64,000 nucleotides of DNA from contig NC_092368.1 of the NCBI RefSeq assembly GCF_030848805.1, positions 7,180,238 through 7,244,237 of the forward strand, read 5' to 3'. This DNA is from Temnothorax longispinosus (lineage: Eukaryota; Arthropoda; Insecta; Hymenoptera; Formicidae). Each line of letters begins with the position of its first letter. The first letter of the stretch is position 1. The notes under the pieces were generated by a model. The model did not search any database and was not told the DNA's origin. It was given only the letters and a program-made list of their open reading frames with translations. Shown one piece after another: positions 1-10,254 of this stretch. Made by a program: the position numbers and the translations under genes.

Positions 1-156
1 AGAATTGACCAATCACAGTCGATTATTCTCCTCAAATTCAATTGTGATTGGACAATTCTTACGACTCACGACTTTACGACTCGCATTGTAGACCTAGCAT
101 AAGTTTCACCCGGTTCTACAATACGTCGCAAACGATGGCAACTGCTAGTTGAAAAA
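1..156. other. Non-coding, repeat edge
   Basis: No gene seen. The first 35 bases (CAATCACAGTCGATTATTCTCC) resemble 4030-4053, so the same repeat family occurs on both sides of the 0.2-4 kb nest. The rest is short unique-looking sequence. Confidence 0.4.
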
Positions 157-287
157 GCGGGGAGCACACTTTTGCATAACGCATAATGCGTAAGCATAAG
201 AAAACTGATTGGTCTATTTCCTTATGCACATGTGTATGGACCAATCAATTTTCTTATGCTTACGCATTATGCGTTGTGCAGAAGTGA
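157..287. mobile_element. Hairpin MITE (GCATAAGAAAA family), copy 1
   Basis: This is an inverted repeat. The left arm runs from CGGGGAGCACACTTTTGCAT into GCATAATGCGTAAGCATAAG. The right arm is its complement, with a short loop around 217-235. No coding capacity is seen. Further copies lie at 301-3721 (interrupted) and 3722-3960. The family is not assigned because a clean target duplication is not visible for this copy. Confidence 0.7.
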
Positions 288-332
288 GTGTCCGGGCCCT
301 GCGGGAAGCACACACTTCTGCATAACGCATAA

Positions 333-575
333 AGCCCCTTGCACAATGCCAGGCAACAGGCAATAGGAACAGGAAATAACCAAAAAATCGTTAATTACAA
401 CCTAAAAAATTCAAATGCTATGATTGGTTGGCAATAGGCAATAGGCACAGAATTTCCAACGTGACGGAAACTCTGTGTCTATTGCCTGTGTCACTGTTTA
501 TTCTGCATTTATACATGATTTCTGATTTCTATTCCCTGTTCCTATTGCCTGTTGCCTGGCATTGTGCAAGGGGCT
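333..575. mobile_element. PIF/Harbinger-like MITE with TAA duplication
   Basis: The element starts AGCCCCTTGCACAATGCCAG and ends in the complement, with TAA on both sides (330-332 and 576-578). A 3-bp TWA duplication is the usual mark of PIF/Harbinger elements. The inner part is also palindromic (CAATAGGCACAGA against TCTGTGTCTATTG). It is non-autonomous. The flanking hairpin copy reads through without it. Confidence 0.72.
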
Positions 576-667
576 TAATGCGTAAGCATAAGAAAATTGA
601 TTGGTCCATACACATGTGCATAAGAAAATAGACCAATCAATTTTATTATGCTTACGCATTATCCCTA

Positions 668-1045
668 AGAGCAAAAAGTCGACTTTAAGTCGACTTGAAG
701 TCGACTTCTACCGATACTGACTTGGCAGAAAGTCGACTTTTTTAAGGACGAAAGTCGACTTGAAGTCGACTTGAAGTCGGCGAATGTCTCAAAAAACGCC
801 GACTAAAAGTCGACTTTCCGTCATGACGGGAAGTCGACTTTTCGTCATGACGGGAAGTCGACTTCTTGTCATGACGGAAAGTCGACTTTTAGTCGGCGTT
901 TTTTGAGACATTCGCCGACTTCAAGTCGACTTCAAGTCGACTTTCGTCCTTAAAAAAGTCGACTTCTCTGCCAAGTCAGTTTCGGTAGAAGTCGACTTCA
1001 AGTCGACTTCCCGTCCCGTCATGACGGAAAGTCGACTTTCCGCCA
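668..1045. repeat. Inverted GTCGACTT array (left end)
   Basis: A near-palindrome centred near 840. AAGTCGACTT blocks alternate with spacers such as GGCGAATGTCTCAAAAAACG, and the same spacers return reversed between 880 and 1010. Each block is itself palindromic, so the whole stretch can fold on itself at several scales. Confidence 0.85.
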
Positions 1046-1090
1046 ACTTTTAAAGTCGATAAAATAAACCACCGCCGCGTACGTCTGGAG

Positions 1091-1233
1091 GTCGGTTGTG
1101 TATCTTGAAATAAGGTGAAAATGACAAAAGTTAACAAATTTTATTAGATTCTGATAAATAAAATCGTAGATACGCTAATGAATTTTCTCACTTTTGTAAT
1201 TTTTACCTCATTATTTCAAAATACACAATCGAC
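1091..1233. mobile_element. 143-bp MITE with ~40-bp TIRs
   Basis: The left end GTCGGTTGTGTATCTTGAAA pairs with the right end TTTCAAAATACACAATCGAC. The arms are about 40 bp with a few mismatches and the centre is AT-rich. It is non-coding and nested in the 3.03 kb element. Confidence 0.7.
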
Positions 1234-1974
1234 CCTTTGCTGGAAGGCTAAAACTGATGCATTTCGATTTTTTTTCATATATAAAATAATTTAATTATCT
1301 AAAAAACTGTATAATTACAATCCTAATGTTTTATTCTTAATTACAAAGGCGGCCACTGTGTGCCGTCATATCTGTGCCACTTCTGCGTGCGCGGATTCCG
1401 GCAGCCACTTCTTGTAAGCTGACAACAGAACTAAAATTATAAATATATAATATCCACAGACTTTTATACTAGACCATTAACATCCATGGACGCACTGCCG
1501 AAAAGCTGATGCGAGTGCGAGGTGCAAGTGTTAGTGAAGGGTGCGGCCATATTGAATTAACATTAAGTCACTATCGGGTGTTCAGTTGCTCACGATGTGC
1601 GTTTATCTGCATTCGTTATTACAGTACATAACGAAGCAGGCGAATGTTTTTGTGTTAAATATTGGTACATGTTATCAATAAGTTTGTAAGTCATGCCTTC
1701 AACGTGTAGCTACTTGAATGCCGAAATCGAACCACTACTCCTGTAGTATTAAACCCTTTCTTTTGGACATTCTGTATATGCCAGACTATTGTATAGAAAT
1801 CTTGTATAAAACTACTTGTATAGAATCTGTAGTATAGCATATCTTGACTAAAATCAATATGGCGGCAAGCATCACGGCCGAGATGCCTGTCAGCGGTCTA
1901 GTATTGTATATATAGAAGTCTACTCGATGATAATATCTAAATATTATTTTATAAATTAAAATCTCACATTTTTC
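1234..1974. other. Non-coding stretch inside the 3 kb element
   Basis: No reading frame with family resemblance and no strong repeat was seen. It follows the 3' end of the helicase fragment, which is on the opposite strand, and may be co-captured flanking DNA. Confidence 0.35.
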
Positions 1975-2880
1975 ATCCAAACCCCAGATTTCTAGCAGTT
2001 TGTATTTGGACACGACTCCCTGCGACTGCAACGTTTGTACTATTGCTTGAGTGCGTGGTATCAACCTGAAAAAATCGTATTGAATTGATGTAATCTATTC
2101 GATGAATCAACGTGAAATCGAAAGGAGATAGAATAACGATTTACCTGGCCCATGACTTGGTGATGCTCCCAGGTGTCGTCAGCAACGACGGAACAAATCG
2201 TTTCAGCTTAGGGTACACTTGACCCTCCAAGAAGAAATACGCGAACCACTTTACACCGTCCACAGATGCTCTATATCCATCGATGGTAGTCCCCATCCGG
2301 CCTTTCCAAATGTATCAGACATGCGGCAAATGATCTTCCCGGTTCCTTGATTATATCTATAAATGAGAATAATATTCGATCATAATGAAGATTAATATCT
2401 TTATAAATAAATAGGAAAAACATTATAAAGCAACAATTGTGATAAAAATACCTTGGCGGTGGATCAACCAATGATTCACTAAGATGGCATAGCGTGGAAG
2501 CGAATTTCGGCAATCATTTCTATCGCCGTGACACCTCGCATATACATCTTATTCGTTTCGTACACCTCTTTATAAACCACCTATTCCGGACTGATTTTCC
2601 GTAGAACGCACGAAGAATGCATGAACACAGGTTCCTCCATTTCTGATGGTGTTCTGAAAGATGGTTCAGAATAGAGAGGTCGCATTCAATAGGTCTTAAT
2701 TATCGATGATAATTAATAACACACCATACCTAACCTCTAAAGCATATTTCCACTTGGCCTTATCCTGATCCTCTTTTAGATCCGCCATACCTGCAAGAAC
2801 TATCTGGCGCAGCAATTTCGCTTCCATGTCGGTTGGTAACGGCATTCTGTAACAATTCTTGTTGTAGACAATGTAGACAA
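1975..2880 (-). pseudogene. DHX37/kurz-like RNA helicase C-terminal fragment
   Basis: Four exon-like blocks on the minus strand resemble the C-terminal part of DHX37 (kurz in flies), a DEAH helicase of ribosome biogenesis. About 2880-2733 carries LPTDMEAKLLRQIVLAGMAD and KEDQDKAKWKYA. 2650-2452 carries MEEPVFMHSSCVLRK and VVYKEVYETNKMYMRGVTAI. 2356-2145 carries AGWGLPSMDIE and KWFAYFFLEGQVYPKLKRF. 2065-1975 carries LIPRTQAIVQTLQSQGVVSK. Introns 2451-2357 and 2144-2066 keep GT...AG ends and the codon phase joins across them, so this is a genomic copy and not a retrocopy. It is broken: a TAG replaces the expected Trp before VVYKEV, frames shift near 2510 and 2270, and part of the helicase is missing after GMAD. 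The family assignment rests on remembered motifs. Confidence 0.72.
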
Positions 2881-3139
2881 CCGTCTCAAACATATTGCAA
2901 CATACATACAGTCAAATTCCAGTATTCTGATCTAATCGAGGAAGTCAACGGGAAGACAATGATGACGACGACGACGACGTTTCGTGGCGGTGGTTGATAG
3001 CGCGGCGCTTTTCGACGTCTTATTGTGTCCTGTCTCGCGGCATGTATTCCTTGCACTCGCGTAAACATTAATTTTCTCCTCCAGCCTCCTCGAGATTCGC
3101 CGCCATATTGATGACGCGCCGCTTGACTGCTTTCCGTCT

Positions 3140-3680
3140 TTTTATAGTCGACTATTTAGAAGTCGACTTTTAGTCAACTTTCCGCCATTTTTAGAAGTCG
3201 ACTAGAAGTCGACTTATAAAAATCGACGGAAAATTGACTTTTATAAGTCGACTATTTAGAAGTCGATTTTTAGTCGACATTCCGCCATTTTTAGAAGTCG
3301 ACTAGAAGTCGACTTATAAAAGTCAACTTTTCGTTGACTTTTATAAGTCGACTATTTAGAAGTCGACTTTTAGTCGACTTTTCGCCATTTTTATAAAAGT
3401 CGACTTATAAAAGTCAACTTTCCGTTGACTTTTATAAGTCGACTATTTAGAAGTCGACTTTTAGTCGACTTTCCGCCATTTTTAGAAGTCGACTTATAAA
3501 AGTCAACTTTTCGTTGACTTTTATAAGTCGACTATTTAGAAGTCGACTTTTAGTCGACTTTCCGCCATTTTTAGAAGTCGCCTATTTAGAAGTCGACTTT
3601 TAGTCGACTTTCTGCCATTTTTAGAAGCCGACTAGAAGTCGACTTATAAAAGTCGACTTACCGTCGACTTTCCGTCAACT
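3140..3680. repeat. GTCGACTT tandem array (right end)
   Basis: About five to six copies of a ~95-bp unit, containing ATTTAGAAGTCGACTTTTAG, TCGACTTTCCGCCATTTTTA and AGTCAACTTTCCGTTGACTT. Each unit is rich in short palindromes. It mirrors the array at the other end of the element in motif but not in exact sequence. Confidence 0.85.
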
Positions 3681-3721
3681 GTGCTCTTAGGGATGCGTTG
3701 TGCAGAAGTGTGTGCTCCCCG

Positions 3722-4074
3722 CTTTAAGCTATATCCACACAAACTTGCATAAGCCCATAAACATAAGCAAATTTATAGCAAACATAAGAGAATTGATTGG
3801 TCCATATGCATGTGCATAAGGAAATAGACCAATCCGTTTCTTTATGCATATGGTTATGCACCTATGCATAAAGAAACGGATTGGTCTATTTCCTTATACA
3901 CATGTGTATGGACCAATCAATTTTCTTATGCTTACGCATTATGCGTTATGCAGAAGTGTGTGCTCCCCGCTTAAGGCTATTGCACGTAACAAAGTTTTAG
4001 TAATAATCGTAAGGCCGTAAGAAAATAGACCAATCACAGTCGATTATTCTCCTTGAGCTCGAAGAATAACCGAG
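3722..4074. repeat. Further GCATAAGAAAA hairpin copies
   Basis: Inverted segments around 3786-3850 and 3860-3950 repeat the hairpin family seen at 157-287 (GACCAATCAATTTTCTTATG, GTGTGTGCTCCCCGC). The tail from 4020 resembles the first bases of the window. No gene is seen. Confidence 0.65.
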
Positions 4075-4222
4075 TGGCCCAGTTCAACAGTGGCCAGTTA
4101 GCTTAACTAGTAGTTAACTCTCACTCTCCGTCTCTATCTAACCTTTGAGTTAAAAAGAGACAGAGAGTGAGAGTTAACTATATATACTAGTTAAGCTAAC
4201 TGGCCACTGTTGAACTGGGCCA
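4075..4222. mobile_element. 148-bp palindromic MITE
   Basis: TGGCCCAGTTCAACAGTGGC at the left end is matched by its complement at the right end. The arms are about 60 bp and the loop lies near 4135-4150. It is non-coding. Confidence 0.8.
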
Positions 4223-4224
4223 AG

Positions 4225-4360
4225 CTGGATTCAGACAGAACGCGTCAAGCAGCGAGCAGCAGCCAATCAGCGAGGCGATATATACGCCACTGCTTATATC
4301 ACCTCGCTGATTGGGTTGCTGCTCGTTGCTTGACGCTTGATGCGTCCTGTCTGAATCCAG
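4225..4360. mobile_element. 136-bp palindromic MITE
   Basis: CTGGATTCAGACAGAACGCG at the left pairs with the right-end complement ending CTGTCTGAATCCAG. The arms are about 60 bp around a short TA-rich loop. It abuts the preceding MITE with two bases between. Confidence 0.8.
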
Positions 4361-5646
4361 TTTAACGATTAATATCTCGCATCGCGGGGCAGAGCGACAC
4401 TTTTTTCTGCCGGTAATTCTTCAGTTTAGCTACAGCAGCACAAAAAACGATGAATTTAGGCTCATTCGACGCGTTTTTGCACGAAACGACCGAATCTGGC
4501 AGAAAAAAGTGTCGCTCTGCCCCGCGACGCGAGATATTAATCGTTAAAGTTGACAGGAATCAGGTTATGATTCCTGTCATACCGACGACATGTAGCAACA
4601 CTGAACGTGCCCTGCGGCCACATGCGCATGCTCAGTGGTCGCACGCGCATGCAAAGTGCGCCAATTTTGAACATAGGTTAGATGACGCGCTTTAAAAGTA
4701 TTTAAGTGTTTAAAGCGCGTCATCTAACCTATGTAGATTAGATGACGCTTTTTTTTAACGAAAATCACAACTTCTATAAAGCAGGACATACACACGTGTG
4801 TGTGTGCCCTGCTTTAACGAAAATCATTAAACAGTTAAATCGTGCAAAATAACCAAGCATCTCGATTCAAGCAGTTAGGTCTCACGCTGGGAGTTTCTTT
4901 AGTTTAATTATGCGTGGGAAGCACACACACACACACACAACGGGGGGGTGCGAGGGGGGGGCCTTCGGCCCCCCCCTCCCCCGCACCCACCCCGCCGGTA
5001 GGCTGCGTGGACCTCGCTTTACAACATAAAGTACATGCTAAGTTGTAAAACGAAATTATAAAGCACATGCATGGAGGGGTGCAAGGGGGCTTACATGCGT
5101 GAGCGCACGTGAACAGAAAGGCTTTTCTCCCCTGCACCCTCCCCCATGCATGTACTTTATAATTTCGTTTTACAACTTAGCATGTACTTTATGTTGTAAA
5201 GCGAGGTCCACGCAGCCTACCGGCGGGGTGGGTGCGGGGGAGGGGGGGGGCCGAAGGCCCCCCCCTCGCACCCCCCCGTTGTGTGTGTGTGTGTGTGTGC
5301 TTCCCACGCATAATTATACTAATGAAACTTCCAGCGTGAGACCTAACTGCTTGAATCGAGATGCTTGGTTATTCTGCACGATTGATTCATTTAAAATTGG
5401 CGCAGTTTTACATGCGCGTGCGACCACTGAGCATGCGCATGTGGCCGCAGGGCACGTTCAGTGTTGCTACATGTCGTCGGTATGACAGGAATCATAACCT
5501 GATTCCTGTCAACTTTAACGATTAATATCTCGCGTCGCGGGGCAGAGCGACACTTTTTTCTGCCAGATTCGGTCGTTTCGTGCAAAAACGCGTCGAATGA
5601 GCCTAAATTCATCGTTTTTTGTGCTGCTGTAGCTAAACTGAAGAAT
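4361..5646. repeat. Giant ~1.2 kb palindrome
   Basis: The sequence from 4416 outward-in (CTTCAGTTTAGCTACAGCAG, then the ATGAATTTAGGCTCATTCGA stretch) reappears reversed up to 5646. The inner arms also match: 4842-5085 against 5138-5383 share a G-run/C-run block, a CA/GT microsatellite and ACATAAAGTACATGCTAAGT. The centre is near 5095-5115. The left arm carries an extra insert (4681-4841). Both arms contain the same 70-80-codon open frame, but it is mirror-duplicated non-coding DNA by context and no known domain is seen. Confidence 0.85.
4681..4841. repeat. Nested hairpin units inside the palindrome arm
   Basis: Two small hairpins absent from the other arm. One is a TTAGATGACGCGCTTTAAA unit (also at 62764-62880). 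The other is a CAGGGCA...ACACACGTGTGTGTG...TGCCCTGCTTT unit (also at 30.8-31.5 kb and 33.97-34.37 kb). They date after the palindrome formed. Confidence 0.7.
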
Positions 5647-6285
5647 TACCCACGTGATGACCGGACGCGCTTGTCGTCGCGCAGGTGTCGTCTGTGATCA
5701 AGACCGAGCGGATATCCGAATATTGGTGTCGGGTATCCGCGGTGACCGCAATCCGCACTTTTTCCTCGTGGAAAACCGAAAAAACGAAGAATGTCCTTGC
5801 TTGCTCTCGTTTCGCTCTGACGGTACTCACCTGGATTACTCCAACTCGTCGATTCGTCGTTGCTTGCCTTTTTAGGTTAGAGCCCCTGTCTATGCTACAC
5901 CGGGTGTCCCGCAAGTGTCATCAAGTATTTTAATGATATTTTGTGCGACCGACGCTTCGATGAGTTTCCACAGCAATCCTTCTGCGGGAAGAATTAATTT
6001 AATTTCTTAATTATTATTAACTACTAAGTTTAGAGTAAAATTTATCTGTAAATTTATCTATCATGTTTGAATTTTATATATTCAAATTTAAATAATCGAC
6101 TTTGAATATATGATTGTTTAAAACCCATGAATTTGCTATTAATCTTCATAAATATCAATACTCCTAATTTACTTTGATGAATAATCGGAAACTGTTTTGG
6201 TCAAATTGATACCTTGATCAATTGCTAATTGCCTACATTTTTCTATTTTGAATCTAGATAGAAATAAATTAATCCTCAAACCAGG
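5647..6285 (+). promoter_or_regulatory. Probable upstream region of the Sgf11-like gene
   Basis: GC-rich and relatively free of repeats from 5647 to about 5990, then AT-rich up to the start codon. There is no TATA box in an obvious place. A 5' untranslated exon may lie here, but its ends cannot be fixed from sequence. No protein is seen on either strand. Confidence 0.3.
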
Positions 6286-7476
6286 ATGTCCGTAACCGAG
6301 GAGAGGATCCAGGAGCTGAACATGCGTTTCATGGATTTTATGAGCAAGCCGGAGAACGTCGAAGCAGCTACAAAGGAGATTTACGAGGATTTGTTAGACG
6401 AGGTTCTGATGGGTTTCGTTTTCGATGTGCACCGCACAACTAAGACTGGCAGTTCCGATATCGAAGAAGGCATTCCCGATGACAAGTCTTATGCTATTGT
6501 CGGTACGTGGAAACGTAATAAACTTTCGGTTTAAGGAGAGTTTTATTCGATTGCAGCAATTGAGAGAAGATGGGTTATTTATAATTCTACAGACAGGGAA
6601 GGAATTTTTTGAAAATTTCTTTTGTTCTCTGTTTTAGATTCGCCTGGCTTAGACGTGTTCGGACAGCACCCAATGAAGAAATCTCAGGAATGCAATTGTC
6701 CGAATTGCGAACGTGGTGTGGCGGCCTGCAGATTTGCTACTCATCTGGCAAAATGTATGGGCATGGGTAGAAACAGCTCACGTATCGCATCGCTTCGCAT
6801 CGCAAACAACTCCAAGGACATGAACAACTACGGCGGTGTGTTGAGCGACGACGATGACGACGTCGACTGGAGCCTGACTAACGACGGCGGCAATAAGCGC
6901 AAACGTCCTCGCAAGGACCGCAACGGTGTAAACAAGCGTTCGAGCAAGCAGCAGAAGCAACAGGGCAGTGCTGGCGCCAGCGCCGGTGGTAGCGGCTCAC
7001 AGAGGAACGGCGAGAACGCCGTTATCGGCGGCGGCGGCGGCGGTGAACATAACGTGCACAGCAGCAACGAGAGCTCGCCGTCGAACTACGAGAACATGTC
7101 GCTTGTGGACAAACGGGCGTTGCTTACGCAGATCTGCGGCGTTGTGTCCGAACACACGAAAAAGTTGTGCACTAGATCGGTACGCTGTCCTCAACACACC
7201 GACGAACAGCGTAGGGAGATACGCGCCAATCTAGAGTCCAACGGCCAGGACAATCTGCATGTCGACGTAGACACATATGAGGAAAACGACGGTCAGAATC
7301 TGCGGGACACGCTGACGAGGTGGGATCGGGAAGGTTCGAGTCACTCCAGTCCAGCCGACTCTGCCTCGACCACGTCAACCTCGTCGATCAGCCGGAAACG
7401 GGAGACCAAATCCAAGGGCAAGGGGAAGGCCTCGTCGAAACGCGATCGCGGTTCCCCGATCTCGCAAGGAGACTGA
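6286..7476 (+). CDS. Sgf11: SAGA-associated factor 11 / ATXN7L3-like protein
   Basis: Two exons, 6286-6502 and 6638-7476, with a 135-bp GT...AG intron. The phase-1 codon (G|AT) joins and gives 351 aa. Residues about 1-70 form the N-terminal helix region (EERIQELNMRFMDFM...). At about 83-110 lies the Sgf11 zinc finger CNCPNCERGVAACRFATHLAKC, with C, C, H and C ligands. A long acidic, basic and Gly-rich linker follows. Near 230-270 is an SCA7-type segment, CGVVSEHTKKLCTRSVRCPQH. The tail is Ser-rich and Lys/Arg-rich. In flies and mammals this protein anchors the Ubp8/USP22 deubiquitinase module of SAGA, which removes ubiquitin from histone H2B in the nucleus. The start is the first ATG after an AT-rich leader. 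The gene appears intact. Confidence 0.93.
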
Positions 7477-7692
7477 GAGGGGGAGGGTCGATCTAGGACT
7501 GTTTCTCGCTCTGGGAGTGTTCTTCGGGCCAGGCTCACTCTTCGGTGGCAGAGAAATATTGTACGATAATGTTCCTACGAATTGTACATAGATTAAAGGG
7601 AGATAATTTCTTTCGGACGATTGCAAAGCTTGCGTAATACTTAATTCTAAATATTGCCAACGGCGTCCTTTTGTAATTATTATTTTTAAGAA

Positions 7693-7698
7693 AATAAA
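7693..7698 (+). terminator. Polyadenylation signal of the Sgf11-like gene
   Basis: AATAAA about 215 bases after the stop codon, in an AT-rich 3' region. It is the first good signal downstream of the coding sequence. Confidence 0.6.
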
Positions 7699-7699
7699 T

Positions 7700-8600
7700 A
7701 GCAACGAATTGCAGAAAAAAATGTGAGTGAAATACTGTCTTCGACCTGAACATCTTACTTGATCTTCCAGATATCGTAAAACTTGCTATATTTCCAGTTT
7801 TCATAAAATTATGTTGTTTGACGCACAAATATTTTCTTGCTCACGTTTTTTTTTAATTTTTGCAATTCCGATAATTATGGAATTAATTGCAATGGAACAT
7901 GTTTGGAAGGAGGGGAGGGGCGGGAAAATCGCGAAAATAAAAGAGACACTGTATATCTCGCGATCTCTCCGTAGACAGGCGCAAAGTGGAGTGAAATTGT
8001 AAAACCGAAAATTACGAGCTTTCCCTCCCCAGCCAAACGTCTTTTTATTTTTTAGCATCGTTTCATCCGTGTTATGTCTGATCGCAGCTGGCCAATTCAA
8101 TGTGATCTCGAGGAAGAGGCGCGTAATACAATTGAATAAGAATGCTGAAGATCTAGATCAATAAGAGACTCTTCGTGGAAGAGATATTCAACATTCCGGT
8201 TATTACACTGTCATACAACAATAAAAAAAGCACAAGAACAAACCTTGCAGCATTCGATAGTTTTTTGAACGCAGAAAATGATCCCGTTTACCAAATTACT
8301 CTATCACGTCACAATTTTGAGATATTTGCAGTTAAAGTTGCAAAAATGAGCTTTTAGTGTATTTTGGCATATTATAATTATCGATATATGACGTATCGGA
8401 GAAGTTTTAATCGCAATCAAAATTAATTAAGTATGTTGTTAGGACTTTCAGCCCTTAAAAGGAATTTTTTGTGTCGTTTATGGGTTAAAAAGATAATGAG
8501 TTTTTGCAATACCGTGTTTCAGATACGGTAACCGTATCTGATTTGTTCAGACAGAGTGAATGTATAATATATATTATTGAATGTGTAATATATTATATAT
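7700..8600. other. Intergenic, no gene seen
   Basis: Short open frames on both strands lack any recognisable motif or splice context. A short palindrome, GATACGGTAACCGTATC, sits at 8522-8538. The rest looks unique and AT-rich. Confidence 0.4.
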
Positions 8601-8752
8601 ACGTTTACGCGAGCGTTACTTATTCTGTAGTAACTTTTACGATAATTCCTTCGCGTAAACGGGATTTTGTAGTAATAACTTACAATAATTTACTCCGCGT
8701 AAACGAATGAATTATCATAAAGTTACTACAGAAGTAACGCTCGCGTAAACGT
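8601..8752. mobile_element. Hairpin MITE, ACGTTTACGCGAGCGTTACT
   Basis: The left arm (ACGTTTACGCGAGCGTTACT, then GTAGTAACTTT) is mirrored at 8700-8752. The inner sequence repeats CGCGTAAACG. It is non-coding. Confidence 0.7.
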
Positions 8753-8767
8753 AGTAGTATAGTAATA

Positions 8768-9600
8768 GAGTCCCACACAGCACATAATATTGCAGAAATA
8801 TTGCAGTAATATTGCAATATAGTAGAAATATTACGTATTACAATGAAATATTTCAGAAATATTACTGATGTATTACACGTTTTTAAATAATATTGAAATA
8901 TTACAGTAATATTGCTGCAATATATTGTTGAAATATAATACTTTAAGTAGCAAAATAATGTCAAATGACATTTTAATGACATCTTATTGACGTCATTAAG
9001 ACGTTATTAAGGTATCACACAATCATACGTATTGCACAGATAATATATACCAGTTAAAGAATTTTGGACTGAAAGAAAGAAAAATCTAAATAAAAAAATG
9101 TGATGAAATCAAAAGAGACTGACTTGTACTTTTGGGGAATAAAAGTGATTAAGATAAATTTTATAAGTGGTGGTATTTAATTTTATAATTTGTTATTTGT
9201 TTTGTAATAATAATAGGTAATTATATATACAATTAATTTTTAATTAAGAGCCAGTAAGTAAATTAATAATAAAATAAATGGATAAAATTTAAAATTTATA
9301 TTTCTTCTATAATCAATATTAAACTTTTCAAATTACGAGTTTGTCACACGGATAAACAGAACGTTTCTGAGTGCGTAAGTGGAGGGAAGAACGCTGGAAG
9401 AAGGCTATGCGCTTGGTCGCAGCACCGACCCCCACCATTCCCGGTCTTCTCTTGCTGTCTCTTGCATGGCTCCGTGGGACCACGCAATCACGTGTACGAC
9501 ACCGCACAGAAACAATCGTGTTAATTTCAGGTAATTTTTCTTTATTTAATAAATATTGTTCACACAAATATTTTTAAAAGTATTTTTGTATAATTATTAC
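8768..9600 (+). repeat. AT-rich repeat block with a distant inverted copy
   Basis: It begins with a CACAGCACATAATATTGCAG repeat and has a 230-bp GC-richer part (9340-9530) containing GGTCGCAGCACCGACCCCCA. The same block occurs reversed at 33235-33714 plus 34690-35052, where a 975-bp element splits it. The first part shares its AATATTGCAG sequence with 26645-26800. No protein family is recognised in the GC-richer part. Confidence 0.8.
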
Positions 9601-9639
9601 TAATATAATAGAGTATTCATATATCTTGGCGAAAATAGG

Positions 9640-10215
9640 AAGTTTCATAAGCATTTGTTAAGCGTTTACGGGAGTTTATTGAGCGTTTAGAATTGGTCAG
9701 TAAAACGTTTAAAAAGCAGAAATTGCAACGTTTTAGCGTTTGAAAGACGTTTGTATTAAGCGTTTTGAAAGTTTGCACAGCATTTTCACACGTTTGCACA
9801 GCGTTTACGGGAGTTTGTTGAGCGTTTGAAAACGGCCAGTAATCCGTTTGAAAAGCGGAAATTGCATCACTTTATGGTTTGAAAGGCGTTTTTTGAGAGT
9901 TTGCACAGCGTTTACATGAGCGTTTGCGGGAGTTCGTTGAGCGTCTAGAATCGGTCAGTAAAACGTTTAAAAAGCAGAAATTGCAACGCTTTAGCGTTTG
10001 AAAGACGTTTGTATTAAGCGTTTTGATAGTTTGCACAGCATTTTCTCAGCGTTTGCACAGCGTTTACAGGAGTTTGTTGAGCGTTTGAAAACGGCCAGTA
10101 ATCCGTTTGAAAAGCGTTTGAAAGGCGTTTTTTGAGAGTTTGCACAGCGTTTACACGAGCGTTTGCAGGAGTTCGTTGAGCATTTAAAAACGGTCAGTAA
10201 AGCGTTTGTAAAGCG
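9640..10215 (+). repeat. Degenerate GCGTTT tandem array
   Basis: Repeated blocks such as GTTTGCACAGCGTTTAC, GGGAGTTTGTTGAGCGTTT and CGGTCAGTAAAACGTTT recur with a higher-order period of about 300 bp (compare 9690-9780 with 9955-10040, and 9800-9960 with 10060-10200). Confidence 0.8.
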
Positions 10216-10254
10216 GAAATTATATATATGTATATATATATATAATATAATTTT

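Larger units (their letters stand above)
663..3692. mobile_element. Array-flanked DNA element carrying host gene fragment
   Basis: The termini are CCCTAAGAGCA and its complement TGCTCTTAGGG. The interrupted hairpin copy reads through if a 2-bp AT (661-662 and 3693-3694) is taken as duplication. Just inside both ends lie long arrays built on GTCGACTT. Between them are a small MITE (1091-1233) and an exon-intron fragment of a DHX37/kurz-like helicase gene. No transposase is seen, so it would have been moved in trans. The superfamily is not assigned. The layout matches what are called Pack elements in plants: short TIRs, subterminal repeats and captured gene pieces. Confidence 0.65.
301..3721. 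mobile_element. Hairpin MITE copy 2, split by two insertions
   Basis: Pieces 301-332, 576-662 and 3693-3721 together rebuild one copy of the hairpin family seen at 157-287. The first gap is a 243-bp Harbinger-like MITE and the second is the 3.03 kb GTCGACTT element. Both junctions read through when the inserts and their short duplications are removed, which gives the order of insertion. Confidence 0.7.

Noticed and set aside
668..3680. GTCGACTT arrays as a possible CRISPR-like array
   Set aside because: Units are palindromic, irregular and without unique spacers, and the genome is eukaryotic. They fit subterminal transposon repeats.
4450..4695. Open frame beginning MNLGSFDAFLHETTESGRKK, present on both palindrome arms
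   Set aside because: It is mirrored by the palindrome, lacks a known domain or splice context, and half its length is a CG-rich repeat. Treated as repeat DNA.
4904..5485. Overlapping frames on both strands across the G-run/CA-repeat region
   Set aside because: Translation products consist of Gly/Pro/Cys/Val runs from simple repeats and palindrome symmetry.
6778..7378. Long antisense frames over the Sgf11-like exon 2
   Set aside because: Shadows of a GC-rich real coding exon; no independent splice sites or domains.
9371..9577. Frame with RLVAAPTPTIPGLLLLSLAWL as a secreted peptide
   Set aside because: Part of a repeat block with an inverted copy at 33256-33456. A weak hydrophobic run alone does not support a gene.
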